Translations under genes and position numbers: made by a program
In this document: in pieces, positions 22,607 through 35,996 of the stretch
Position numbering within the stretch: the stretch's first letter is position 1
Layout of the letters: each line of letters begins with the position of its first letter
Notes under the pieces: model-generated
The model's input: the letters and a program-made list of their open reading frames with translations, nothing else
Database searches by the model: none
Told to the model about the DNA's origin: nothing
Assembly: GCA_025331435.1 (NCBI GenBank)
Contig: JAIWNI010000020.1
Location: 186,001-250,000 of the forward strand
Direction: 5' to 3'
Length of the DNA stretch: 64,000 nucleotides
Source: Choanephora cucurbitarum
Taxonomy: Eukaryota > Mucoromycota > Mucoromycetes > Mucorales > Choanephoraceae

Positions 22607-25194
22607 AAAATTTATTTATAAAATGACTTGAATAAAGTATGATTTGAAGCTGACTGTATAACGTTTTTTTTGTCTGGAGTATAAGTTGTTAATAAATTCA
22701 CCCAAATACCAGGAAATCCATCATTTTAACTTTAATGCAGGAAATTTTATCCTGATTAAGTTTCGGATTTGTAGACTCCGCCATTGATCGTTGTTACACC
22801 TTGTTCAACCAAAAATATTTTTTGTGAATGAAATGAGCACATTTATTACTGTGTCCCTTACTTCTCTCTCATTCCAATGAAGGGACAGTCTAGTGGATGT
22901 TTTTAAATACTAAGCACACATTGCTAAAACTACCCTAAAAAAATAGAATCTTAAAATTGCTCCAATTCACTCTTTAAGACCTTGTTTTATTTGGGGTCAT
23001 GTATACCCAAAACTTCAATTTAAAGGAAGAAAAAAAAATTTCATAAATTGATATAAATGCGATTAGTCAAAACTTTCTATTAAGTCAATAGCGTCATTTT
23101 TTGAGGTTTGGCAAGAACCTTTTTATTTTATTTTTTTTTCGAGCAACATTGACCTTGGGTCACACAATTGGAATCAAATGATCGAAAATCTAAATGCACA
23201 ATGGGACCCGATTTTTTTTTTAATTCAACAAAAAAAAAAACAAGTATAAAGAGAGAGACCTAGACTGACTTGTAGATCACAAAAGAGAATCTCAATGGTC
23301 ATTTAAGAGTGATATGAAGAATAGCTTAAAAGAGATCGAGTTTGTTACTATTCATAGCTGGTCATTATAAATGACAGGGTCTTTATTGGATAGGAAAGGT
23401 CCAGAACTTATGTACCTGACTGAACGTCAAGATGAGGTCAATATTCTAATTGAATTTGGAGTTTGAAAGAAGAAAAAGGGCTATAAGCTTGATCGCTTTG
23501 CAAGACAAAAGAGCTTGCATTGATGCAAATCAGCCTTGATGGCGTAAGATACCCGTTTTCTTTTATATAAAAAAAAATTGTTTCTGACAAGATTGTGTGT
23601 ACCAAAAGCAATTCGTTTATTGTTTTCTATTACTTTTACCTCATTTTCAGGAAAATACAACCCATCCTACATATCACAAACATTCACAAGTCTCTTTTAG
23701 ATACTCAGCAATACCACCCCCCAGTCAAGAAAAATAATCTTTCTTGTCTCACTTGACAACTCAAACTGGCCACAGCTCTATGAACTTTGTTAAGAGAGCC
23801 TTCTCATGCACGTAGGGTCAAACACAAAGGGTCTTTTTTATCACAATAGCTATCATACTGACAACTCACCTCAGCCTTCCTTGGTTTGCAAGCTCCAAAC
23901 CTCACAACACTCATACAATTATCAAGCCCCCCCCCCACCTCCTTCGTTCCTAAATCCAGACAAACTCCCTCATGTAAGTTTCTGGATCCTTCTACAATAG
24001 AAACTACACACACACACACACGCGTCTTCTATTTGCTAGAGGAGATCAAACGTACCAGCTTTCAGGACAACCAATTAGTATCTCCATCTTCTCTCCTTAT
24101 CTTTCACGCAGGATACATCTATTCAAACCAATCAACCACAGCCGCTCATTACCCCCCTCTCTCTCTCCTGGAAAAGAACCAATCGCGCATTCAGATCTTG
24201 GAACAATCAATGCATGAACGTCGTCTACAGCCAAAAAGTTCGACCAGAGCAAAACTACCGCCCAATTTCCTTATGAGAATTAGGGTTTCCTCTCCATCCT
24301 CACTAACGCACGTATTTCAATGAGACAACTACATAACCCCCTTTTTCACTCGTCTCTACATCAGTAACAGCTACTTCCTGGAGATTCATAAACCTAGGTC
24401 TACTCTCCTGATAATTAGATTCAGAAAAAAGAAAGCGCGCTTACTTTGATTCAACATGATCACCAGAGAGACGACTTTGATCCTTGCAACCATCAGCATC
24501 TATCAGAATCCCCAAATATACTACCCACACTCCTGAAGAATGGGACATGTTTGCAAAGATGCACCCACATGCAGTGACTCACATTCTCTATTGTCTGCTT
24601 TCTTTTACTAGCCAGAAGAAGAGGTTCATGAGTTAGATTCAAAAGTAAAGTAGAGAACAGATCTCCCTGATAGAGTCCCTCTGGTCTGTTTTACTGGTTT
24701 TCAACTATCCGTTCTGATGGTAATTTAGATCTGTGTCTCAAAGAAAAGTGAATAAAGTCTACTTGACGAGAAGAGGCGGGAAAAACCCCCTCCGAATGTT
24801 GCTTTGAATTCTTGTCAAGAGGCGACAAGACAAAGTACAATTAAGACTCGATTTTATTTACCTTAAAAGATTTCTTAAAATATACTTTTGTTTATACTCT
24901 CTACAAGTGATTTGGTCTTCGCTGCACAATGTCTATCTCTGTTATACTTTGTTTCATCTATCAATGAACAATTAACTTGTAGTAGGCCAACTTTGTGGCT
25001 CTTACATTCAGGTATAAGTCATAAAGTGTTGATACTCTTCTAGCTCTTACAAGACTAGAAGCTTTGTCTTTGTCGCATTGGGAAGATGCCATCTTGAGCT
25101 TTACTGTTGAGATATTTAAGGCTTACTACTTATTCAGACTCTATCATAACCGTATTGTTAGGATACAATAGTCTCTCAATGAAAGAGTGTTTGG
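22607..25194. other. Gene-poor intergenic region
   Basis: This follows the 3' end of the GH16 gene (AATAAAG at about 22631). It includes a CA-rich stretch with (AC)n near 24007-24021 and a C9 run at 23928. A 145-codon frame at 23886-24323 is low-complexity and was not called. Confidence 0.55.
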
Positions 25195-26916
25195 TGTAAG
25201 GGTATGCTCAGTATAAGAGTAGTAATCCTTTAATTTGAAAAATTGCTTCAATCGCTAAAATGCCATTCGATTTAAGAGTATGCTCAATATAAGAGTGCAT
25301 TTTTCAAGAATACGAATACTCTTAAAATAAAGTGACCATGGTATCCATTGTGAGATAAAGAACAAATAGTCTTGCACAAAATCTCATTACAATTTGATTT
25401 TTGCTTCAACCGATAAAAGTGATCATATTGTAAACCTCACTTTTGCTGCATAAAAATATTCAACTCTCGGTACAGCCAACATAACAGACTCTTTTCTAAA
25501 ACTCGAATTGCAATGAGGCTTTGTGGAAGACTGAGCCTCCATAATACCATAATCATACAGATTTCATATCTACTGTTTATTCTTATCTTAGTGTCCGGTC
25601 TAAATCATTACTGTTGACGGATAATTTTATCAGTAATTAGATATGGCTATGCGAGAGAGAGAGAGAAAGACACTCTTTCTTAGTGGCTGCTTCTCTAAGA
25701 GTAAATCTGGAATTCAGGGTAGATTATGGATTTAGTTTACCAAGTTCTTTCACTTTGTTCTTTTTCCTTAAACTACATTTATCAAAAGTGACTACGCCTC
25801 TCTAAATTTGAGTTTCACAACTGGAAAATTGCTCCAGATGTGTATCAGGGCTAAGCTTAGTTGTTGCTGTTTAGTTGGCTGCATGCAAAACCAACCTTTA
25901 ACCAAACTGGCCTGTGATTTCTTGATCTAAATAAACTGATCGGACTTTAACAGCCATAGTGGGATTATAGCTAGTGTAGCTTCAGATGCTTGTATCAATG
26001 TGTCGCAGTTTGAGTGACAAAAGAGAGAAAGTAGAAGCCGCAGCGCCAATTCAGAGACTTGGCGTAGAGGAGTCAAAAAAAAAACCAAGAGCTAGGCTAG
26101 GCAAGTGATTACAAATTGAAGAGAAAAATATATCAAAAAGATTCTTTATCTGAGTCTAGATGGGATGAAATGATAGATTACTCAGTAACGGTGTTGGAAA
26201 AAAAATCATTTTTTTTGATTTTGCATGAAAAGTGTTGCGTAAAAAGACCTTGGGAGTAAAAGAAAAAAAAAAGAGCTTTTTTAAACAGTAACAGTAAAGG
26301 ATAGAACATGTTTCTTTCTTCAACGTGTGGCAGGTGGCTTAATGCCTAGTTTCGCTTAGTTCAGTCAATTCGACAGTTGTATCTTTGCTCAAGTTCCAAA
26401 TTATTTCTTTGACTACAAAGATAATCCTTTAGGACAACATTTCATCATTTCTTGTCTAGAAAAAGTGAGGGGTAAAAAAAAAAGTTGGCTACTTTTTTCA
26501 TTATCTCTTATTTCGTTAATAAAGAAAGTGATATACAATTGTGGTATTTACCACTACTAATTTATCTATTTGTAACCCGATCAAATATAGAAGAGTTTTT
26601 TATCATGTTTAACACTTTTTCTCTTCACCTCAATAAAAGGCCTTACTTTGTCTCACTTAACCTTACAAGTTATTATAGTTCATTTGAGCAAATACAACAA
26701 CAACAAATCACATTTTACTTTTTAAACCTGATTCTTAAACGATTGAAATGAGTCTCTGCACATTCTCACTATGGTATAACACAATTTGGCGGAACGTTAC
26801 AGTATACCACATTCTCTGCTTTCTTCAAAGCGACAATAAATGCAATTGTCGCTTTATCTGAGAGTGTGCACATTCTTGAGAGATGAACTCTTATATTAAG
26901 CATACTATTAAATCGA
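25195..26916. mobile_element. Candidate non-autonomous element with about 80-bp inverted repeats
   Basis: The left segment 25267-25350 and right segment 26835-26916 are inverted copies. The best core, ACTCTTATATT(G/A)AGCATACT then (C/A)TTAAATCGA, matches 28 of 30, and the 45 bases including the preceding ATTCTTGA match about 40 of 45, aligned by eye. At the left end the core is present twice in direct order (25195-25222 and 25271-25298, 76 bp apart). The interior (about 1.5 kb) shows no transposase-like frame. This fits a deletion derivative or MITE-like element, but exact ends and a target duplication were not found. Confidence 0.5.
26827..26855. repeat. Short hairpin inside the right repeat
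   Basis: AAAGCGACAAT and ATTGTCGCTTT form an 11-bp perfect stem around AAATGCA. It overlaps the start of the right inverted repeat of the candidate element. Confidence 0.65.
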
Positions 26917-27394
26917 GCGACTACTGTATACCCTTTCTTGCCCTTTACTAAACAAATAAAAAAAAAAGATAGTTTTACGCAATTGACAAGTGGATGGCCA
27001 AAAATTGCTTTACCTTCTTTCTTTGTCATTTTGACTATTTTATATTGATCTTAAAATGATGTTGCTAAGATCGATTTATCAGACACAAAAAAAAAGAACT
27101 TGCTTGAGCCTTGATGACTTTAGACTAAATGATAGGCATTAAACAAATTTGAAAAGCTGAGATTGTTTCAAATTCCAGCTCGTTCTCTATACCGTTTTGT
27201 GTCCTGTCCGTCTCTGCTTTCTTAAGTACTTTCTTAGGTATATTCTTTTTCTTTTCTTTCGTCTGCCTTCGTCTACTTTTTCCTCTTGGTTTTCACAACT
27301 TCCTAAACCTCTGTTAAGGATCCTATGTTTTTTTATGGTTCCTGTTCACTTCTTTGTATGTCATAAGTGTGAATTTTCATTGACGACCACCCAG

Positions 27395-27743
27395 TTTCTT
27401 ACACTCATCTTGTAATCGCTTATTCGTCAACCTATACAAATTCTCGATAGGGCTCAAGTCAGGCGACTGAGCAGGCCAATCCATCACCTTAATTCCATGC
27501 TATTTTTTCTTTTAACAACATTGAGCATTAAACAATTGTACTATCTTCAGTCAGAATATGACCCTTGTCTACCTTAAGCATTGTCTTAATAAGTCCTTCA
27601 TAAACCATAGCTACACTAATCCCGAAAAATACTTTGCCATCATTTCTACTTTTAGAACTTAGTAATAAAGACATCATTATAAAGAGGTGTCTAGGATACT
27701 CAAATGCTGTCAGAATATAATCGTCTCTCTTCATCACTAACAT
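27395..27743 (-). pseudogene. Decayed Tc1/mariner transposase, C-terminal part (relic 1)
   Basis: The minus strand encodes VMDWPAQSPDLSPIEN (about 27441-27490), the universal Tc1-family motif containing the third acidic residue (E of PIEN). Upstream is GHILTEDSTIVQ with the second catalytic Asp context (normally EDNAPVH). It is followed by LYRLTNKRLQDECKKL. A frame break separates the two blocks and the N-terminal half is not recognisable, so this is a dead fragment. Confidence 0.75.
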
Positions 27744-27767
27744 GTTAGATGGTTTACTTTAAGATCA

Positions 27768-28010
27768 CTATTTAGTAGGGCTACCATTTGCTTCGCATCT
27801 ATCAATCAAGCAATCTATCAAATCGCTACCAACTTGGTTCATCAGCCCATCTCTCAATTCTTTGGTATTATTGATACCAGATCTCACATTCTCAATCCTC
27901 TTTTCGAGAGCCCACCACAATTGCCCAATGAGATTTAAGTCCCATTGAGCGGGCCAGAAATCGAACCCTTTCATCCCATGATGGGAAACCAATCCAAGAC
28001 GGTGAACCAT
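27768..28010 (-). pseudogene. Decayed Tc1/mariner transposase, C-terminal part (relic 2)
   Basis: A separate minus-strand frame reads GMKGFDFWPAQWDLNLIGQ then LWWALEKRI. This is the WPAQSPDLNPIEHLW block with substitutions, including loss of the key Glu (NPIE became NLIG). It lies immediately upstream of relic 1 in the same orientation, yet both carry the same C-terminal block. They therefore derive from two element copies, not one. Confidence 0.65.
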
Positions 28011-28119
28011 TAAGTAAAGTAGTAATTTTTATCTGTCCCATTGCTTTCTTTCGATCAATATTCTATACAGGTTCTAGAGGCATCACGATTCGAGGTGATA
28101 TGGTAGAGAGATTTTTGAG

Positions 28120-28575
28120 GCGTGAAAATTGACATTCCACTAGGTGGTCAAGCAGGTGATACAGGCTCTGTTCGAGTAACATTGAAGTGGGATCCATAAC
28201 TTTTTGCTTTTGAAGAAAGACACAAAAGACATTCATGGGAACAACGCGTCGTATTACCACTCAGATGGGCTATCACTGCTTTCAATTTCGCTCAGCCTCC
28301 TAAGCACACATCGACCTCCACCAGTATTCAACCAGATACTTTGCCACAAAGCAATACAATCAGCAATTCTACTTCAAGCAGATCTATAGGTAACAGGTCT
28401 GCCTTTTCTGAGCGAGAAGGAGCTTAATTACATGATGAAGAGCCAGTGGTTGAGAATCATCTAGAGGAATTAGTTGAACACGAACATGAGCATGATAAAA
28501 AGCAAAATACGTTAGCTAAGATATACAAAAAGGGTCTTAAGCTATTCCATATGAAGAGATTTAAATACTTCCTCA
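28120..28575 (+). pseudogene. Fragment of a C2-domain (tricalbin-like) gene
   Basis: One plus-strand frame is protein-like across 450 bases with only two in-frame stops. It reads VKIDIPLGGQAGDTGSVRVT then LKWDP, a stop, then RHSWEQRVVLPLRWAITAFN, a Ser/Thr-rich linker, a second stop, and a Lys-rich end. The first block resembles the end of a C2 domain in tricalbin/extended-synaptotagmin proteins (PLGG..GDTGS.RV). The family call is tentative, but that this is former coding sequence is fairly clear. Confidence 0.4.
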
Positions 28576-30969
28576 GTTAAGGCGCATCACAATGAAATGT
28601 AACTCCAGTTGATTTATGTCAAAGGTTATCTTAGTGTTTAAAGTAACCATCCATTTTGGTTTAATTCAACAAGGAAACATATGCGACTTTTTTAGTCTAA
28701 AGACAGATCGTATGTAGATGTATGTAAAAACGAGCTTTTATTCTTTCTTTGGTTTATATCTGACTAGGTAGCATGTTTCTAAGATTATATGATGAGATGT
28801 CTAGCTTGACAGAGAGCTTAGGTAAACCTTGAGAGTGATACCTTCGAAATGGCAGACAGCAGCAAGTGGCCAGTTTCTTTTTCTTTCTTGAAGTAAAGTG
28901 AACCCAATTCAGTGAGACGCGTATGTACGAGAGCAAAGCAGGCCTAGAGATAATGTACCGAGAAGCAAGCGATAGAGAAGCAGTTTTTTTTTGAAAGTTG
29001 GCTTGTAATAGGTTGTTTGTGTTTTTTTGGCTTGGCTCGGTAATCTAAAACGCGTACCAGATAGAACAAGAGTAGTAGTGATAGTAGTAATAGATGAATC
29101 GGGTTCAAGTAATATTAAAAATAAAAAGAAATGTAGAGATAAAGAAAGTACTAAAAAGTACTGATACAATCACAAAATTTTACAAAGTATAGACTAGGCA
29201 CCATTCAAACGCATCCGCTGAATGAATGAAATGCTGAATGTGAGCTACATGGAGCTCCATTTCATTTTCATTAAATTCAATACTGTGAGATATTCCTTAA
29301 AGACACACTTCAAGCCAAAGTATATTCAGCGAGCGCGTCAAAGAGACATCAATCAGACAGTAAAGAAGAATATAACACGCCCTTCAGACACGCACGCACA
29401 AGCACGCGTATCTTTTACTTATTGTACATCACCAATATTAAAAAAGAGACAATACTTAGCTTTTAGTTTGCCTTGACCTTGTTTTGAGAAGAGAGAGAGA
29501 TATGAAGTGAAAAAGAAAAAGAGGGAAAAAAAGAGAAAATGCAAAGGGCGTGTATTTATCAACATCAAGGAGGTAGAGTCAGTTGATCATGGGTCAACCA
29601 ATCAGAAAAATCATCCCAAGTGACGAAACCTTCATATGATCTTTTGTTTACCAATACTGCCAAAAAGCCACCCATAGCCATCCTACACACACGTCAGCTA
29701 TTTGTATGGCTCATATAGCCCCATTTGATTTCTGATAACTGAAGCTATCAGTGCAGCCTATATGTTGCATGAAAATACAATCATAGTACAATAGAACTAA
29801 ACTCAGCTAGACAAGCTTGATAAAGTCCTGCCTCAGAACTTGTCAGAGATGCTGGTTTCTCATATCATCACGGAGATCCAGCCATACAACTTGTGTGATT
29901 GACAGTCTTATTGGATAACTTGCTCTCCTTTGTTGCCTCATAGTCCTGACATAGAGGCTGGCTAGACACCTCAGTTAAAGTCACAAAAGAAGAGAAAAAG
30001 AAATATAGCGTATGGCAAGTCTGAATGTAACTATAGGGACGATCTAAAGGTCTCATGAGCAAGAGACAGAGATATTCAAGTATAGCTCGAGCAAGAACTG
30101 TGTAGCAGTAGAATAACCAAGTAGAATAGAACCGATTTGAGACAACTAGAGGTGGAGTAGTCATAGACAGAATACTTGACAGTTGTCTTTATGTGATGAA
30201 ATTGAATGCGCTTACAAATAACTATGGACGTACAGTATGTCGTGCGCGTGATGAGCCTTCAAAAAGAATTGATTGCTATTGAATATTTTAGGGAAAGAAA
30301 CTCAAATGTATATATATATACACCTATTAGTGATTTGTTGGGTGTAATCAGAGCTATTTTATTTCTGGACTAATAGCATTCAAATTGCTGGGAAAGTGAA
30401 GCAATACTGCCAATTCTTAGACAAAGAAACAGTGTTTAATTGTCCCTTCTCTGGGAATAATCTCGTACTGAGTCTATTTGATATCAGAATGGTATTGAGA
30501 ATTATCAGAAGTAGCTTATGCCACAAAAAGAACTGTGACGGAACCATGCTAAACTGCTTTTCCTTTCATCCAATATCAATTAGAGATTCGAACTAGTTTA
30601 TTTATAATTGCAGTGAATACATTATTGCTGGAAATGAATTGGTTTCAGCCCAATGAATGTTAGATAAAGAATACTGGGCAGCAACAGTATACCTAAGTAC
30701 AGACTTGAATCAAGCTAGATCACTACAACCAAATTGTTGAAATCAAAGTAGTCCTTCATCTTTGCAAATCTCTCTCTCTCTGTCTTTCTAGAACAAAACC
30801 AGTTTTATTCATGGCAAACAAGTCGGACCTATAAGTCATTTGCAAACAGTTAATTTCGTTTCATTGACGGATAGTTCCTTATTGCTTGAGAATAGAGTTG
30901 AAAGCATAAACTTTGTTTGTAATTGCAAAAAAAGTCAGAAGAGCTTTTTTTTTTTTATTTCTGACAAAT
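28576..30969. other. Gene-poor intergenic region
   Basis: Only short frames of skewed composition. Nothing supported. Confidence 0.5.
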
Positions 30970-31800
30970 AAGGCTTAAAGAATTTGATTGGAAGCTGCAT
31001 GATTCTTCCAGTTACATACCAGAGCTCCAGTATGACACGTAGCTCCATCTTCTTGAAAGATGAAGCGTCTATCATGCTGGGATTGCAATTCCATGAGTCA
31101 GAGCTGGAAGCTTTCTAATAAAACTCCAATGTATTTGCCCGGCTCCATCAACGGCAACAAAGAGGACCAACACCACCTTTCCAGAAACAGCCCCAAACCA
31201 TCACTCCTCCTTTACCAAATTATGTGTAGGCACTGTGAGTTTTTCCTGGTATCGCTCACCAACGCGACGAAAAACTCTGGTACCATCATCAGCTCCTTGA
31301 GCTGAATATCTGGATTCATCGAACCATATGACCCCAGTCTATTGATCTGACGTTCAATGCAAATGGTCCTTTGCCCACTCCAGACGATTTCTCTTGTGAG
31401 TGTCCGTTAAAGCTGGCTTATGTGTTACATAGTACGATTTGAGCTCAAGATTGCGAAGATAAAACACAATGGTGTCTCTACATTCATTGATGTTGCTATG
31501 TTTTGATTCCTTTGTAGCTTGCTAAATGCTCATAAATGGGTTGCGAACTACACCAGGTCCGAGTTGTCTTAAGCTCCTAGAGTTTATCTTTTTGGGTCAG
31601 TCGGTAAATTTGCGTATCTGTTTCTTCAATAGTCTTCACAATATCTTTTACAGTCTCTCTAGCTATCCTTCTTTCCAATGGTGGTGTTATTGTATCTTTC
31701 ATTATTCAATTAATAAACACCCCAACGCATCTTGTCAGTGACTTTAGTGTAACTGCCACGCTTACACATGTTTTTTGAGTTATCCATATCTTTAAATGTT
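30970..31800 (-). pseudogene. Decayed Tc1-like transposase, N-terminal and central part (relic 3)
   Basis: Read on the minus strand in changing frames. It starts with a helix-turn-helix-like piece (KRGSYTKVTDKMR), then YYVTHKPALTDTHKRNRLEW with AKDHLH, then VIWFDESRYS (first catalytic Asp), then GVMVWGCFWKGGVGPL, then FIFQEDGATCHTGALV (second catalytic Asp). This is the standard Tc1 order. Multiple stops and frame shifts interrupt it, and the sequence ends before the WPAQSPDLNPIE block. It is therefore both mutated and truncated. Confidence 0.82.
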
Positions 31801-33957
31801 CGTGTTTGTAAGAGGAGTAGAAGGTTTGTTTCAAGAATCATCATGAGAATGATGCATAATTTTAAGTGATGGTGGAAGACTTTTCAGGAGTCAGTGTATA
31901 AAGTCTGGAGATTTTCTCGTATCTTCAGTCAAAACTATCAATTCAGACTTTCTGTTATGAAAGAGGGTGCCCCATATCCTCACACTTTTGCTACCACTCA
32001 TGAAGGATGGCTGAAGATATACATTCAAGTGCTTCTCGAATGGTCTAAGCTAAATAAAAACGGGACCCAAAGTCTTTTACAAAGGGCATCTCCTTTCGCA
32101 CTAGTAAGATTGTTGATGCAGCTAGACAAATAAATTCAATTCCGCCAAGCAAGAACAGAGTAAAACAGGAGCTCAACCATGATAGATTTACTCTTGGCAT
32201 TCACAAGAGTTCAGAGCTATTGAGAGAATCTAGCAAGATTTAATAAAAGGGGAAAGCTCCCTTCAAATAAACTAAAAGTGATACAGGACTAGGTTTGTGT
32301 ATACCAAATGCATAGACTCATGATGTTTTTTTGTTTATTTTAAAGTCATGTTCATTTGATAAGTTAGTAAAAAGAAAGAACACAACTATGTTTATTACAT
32401 GTTCTTCTGTATTAGACTTGTTGTGGTAGTTGAAAGGAAACAGTACTTCTAATTAAAACAATCTAATACTATGTGTTGGTAAGATAATCTCTGTTTAAAG
32501 TTTTTTTTTTTGTAAATTAGCAATTGCAGATCACTTCTATCTTCTCTATTCTTCTAATCATCAAAACAGCATTTGAGAGACTCTATGTTGGTGCAGATCA
32601 TACATGTTTTATTTACTAAAAATAGTAAAAAAAAGGCTTGAATACATTTGATCTATATGTACATTATCAAATTAATAGATGTAGAGTAGGAATCGTTACT
32701 ATATAAAGTCATGTTCCTTTAATTGTATAGTAAGTTAAACTCATTGAGAGACTTTGTAAACGAATCTGACTACTTCCAGAAAGAATTAGAAAAGTGATTG
32801 CGATGACAAGCAAAATATGTCTTACAGAAATAGAGAAATCTTACCGAGGATAAATATTCGATAGCCAACATCTTTTCGTTGAGCTGTCAAAATAAAGCCA
32901 TAAATCGAACGTGATCGACATATTTTCAAGCACGGCATTGTGACATGTTAGTAATTTCTTCAAGGGTTCTAGCCAGCAAACTTTTTCTTCCTCTTTCAAT
33001 TTCCTCGTATCATCTGCAGTGCAATCGTGGCCAGCTTTGACAAAGGCGCGTACTCAAATCAACTTGACGGATACATTCGACTTCTAATGCATGAAGCTCT
33101 CTCTCTTTTTGTTGTTTTCTGGGGTTTTCATAATATAAATAGGTGGTGTTACGAACAAATAGAATTGACTGAAAAGGTATTACTCTAGAATGTCTTGGGA
33201 TATACAAATTGGCTTAGTTGGTTCGATCAGTGTGTCTTCAAACGAGGTTCCAGCAAACGAATCAAGTAAATCGATTTATCAGCTTTCTCTTGTCATAACT
33301 TCATTATGATCTAGTTTGACTGAACAAACAAACAAACAAACGTGCTTCTTTCTTTTATAGACGATGACATACGATCAAAGATGTATGCTCATCAGTTCAT
33401 GCCATTTGTCATATAGAGTTAGTTCTTATTTATAAGCTGTGTGAACAGAGAATTGCATTTATATATTAGATTTCAAACGCATGTATGTTCGTGCGAAAAC
33501 AAAGTTTTTTTTTGGTGAAACATAGAATTAGCATGAATGGAGCATCATTGTCATTTTTTTTCGATATTGCATTTCTTTTGCTTTGTTTTTTTCTTTGCTT
33601 TCGAGAAATAACCAACTTCTTTATTATTACACTATGTCAGACAGAATAAAAGGTATCCTACAGTACACAGTATATAGCTACTAGTCTTATAGACTTTATG
33701 CCAAGTCATTTGTATGGCTTACTGCACAGAAGCTAATTTCCCCACTTTTTAGATAAGTCCAATGAAAGATGCAAGCGAAGCAGAGAAGAAGATTCAGATG
33801 AAAGGCAAGAGGCATTTACAAAAGCAACTTGCATGAAATTCCGTATGATGATAACGCTAGAGTAACGCTATGTCTAGATGAATGACTACTTTCACATATA
33901 GAGCAACTGACTTGCGATTCATTTCCTCATTCGCCGCCACAGACTCCGTCAGGATCC
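31801..33957. other. Gene-poor intergenic region and PKA B upstream flank
   Basis: No gene is supported. An (ACAA)n tract is near 33327-33342. The stretch 32900-33210 on the minus strand has a helical-looking but interrupted frame that could not be assigned. Confidence 0.5.
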
Positions 33958-35220
<1,263 letters not shown>

Positions 35221-35996
35221 GGCCCCTCTTTAAATCTTTTTTCTATTTTTCTAAATACAGTCAATAAAGTCTACAAGTTCAATCAAAAGAACTCTTGTTT
35301 TTTGTGTATTTAAAACAACCATTCTTTTATTTTACTTGGAATAGAAGTATTCATTGAATAAAAACCTTGGATGATTTTTCTTTTTTCTTAAAAAAAAATC
35401 GTTGACATCATTGCCTCTTCTTCCATTTTTGGACAAAAGGTGTGGGTTGAGTGGAGTTTGAACATCATCGGAAATCCAAAAGGATACCAAGCTGACTTCC
35501 ATCATCCTAACAAGTAACTTCCTACCTAAAAATGGACTAGCAGTTGCTGTAAATTCTATAAGGTTATTTTATTTAGATCATTTCTACGATTTAACTGTGC
35601 AACCAATAGAAAAAAATCTTGAGGGACAAAAAAAAGAAAGTAGGTTACTATACGATCCTCCCCCTCTCCCTTTGTCTTCCTCCCCACAAAATACCAGATT
35701 TTACAGAACAACAAAGTAACTGAAGAAATAGATAATGTTGAAAGTAGCAATTTTCTAGAAAGGGGAAGATACCACAAATCTTAATCCTTTGCTTGTCTTA
35801 TTAAAAAAAATACAATTTGTTTTCTAACAGCAGTTTATTTGGCGGTGTTTCATTCAAAGACAGAATTACAAAAGAAATCAGAAACTATATAAGGGTCTCT
35901 GATTTTGTCATTCCTTTTTCTTCTTCTATTCTATTAAAAATTGCTTTTTTTTTTTTACTTTTTTTTTCTTATAAGCAATACAATTATACATAGAAA
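35221..35996. promoter_or_regulatory. Intergenic: PKA B 3' flank and MFS transporter promoter
   Basis: AATAAAG at about 35262 follows the kinase. CTATATAAGG at about 35885-35894 lies about 105 bp upstream of the transporter ATG, with a T/C-rich stretch between. No other gene is seen. Confidence 0.45.

Noticed and set aside
23886..24323. A 145-codon frame, plus strand
   Set aside because: It overlaps (AC)n and C-runs, has a biased composition of Ser/Pro/Thr, no recognisable motif and a non-ATG start. Most likely chance.
32900..33207. Helical-looking minus-strand frame with one internal stop
   Set aside because: Possibly old coding sequence, but no family match and no clear extension. Too weak to call.
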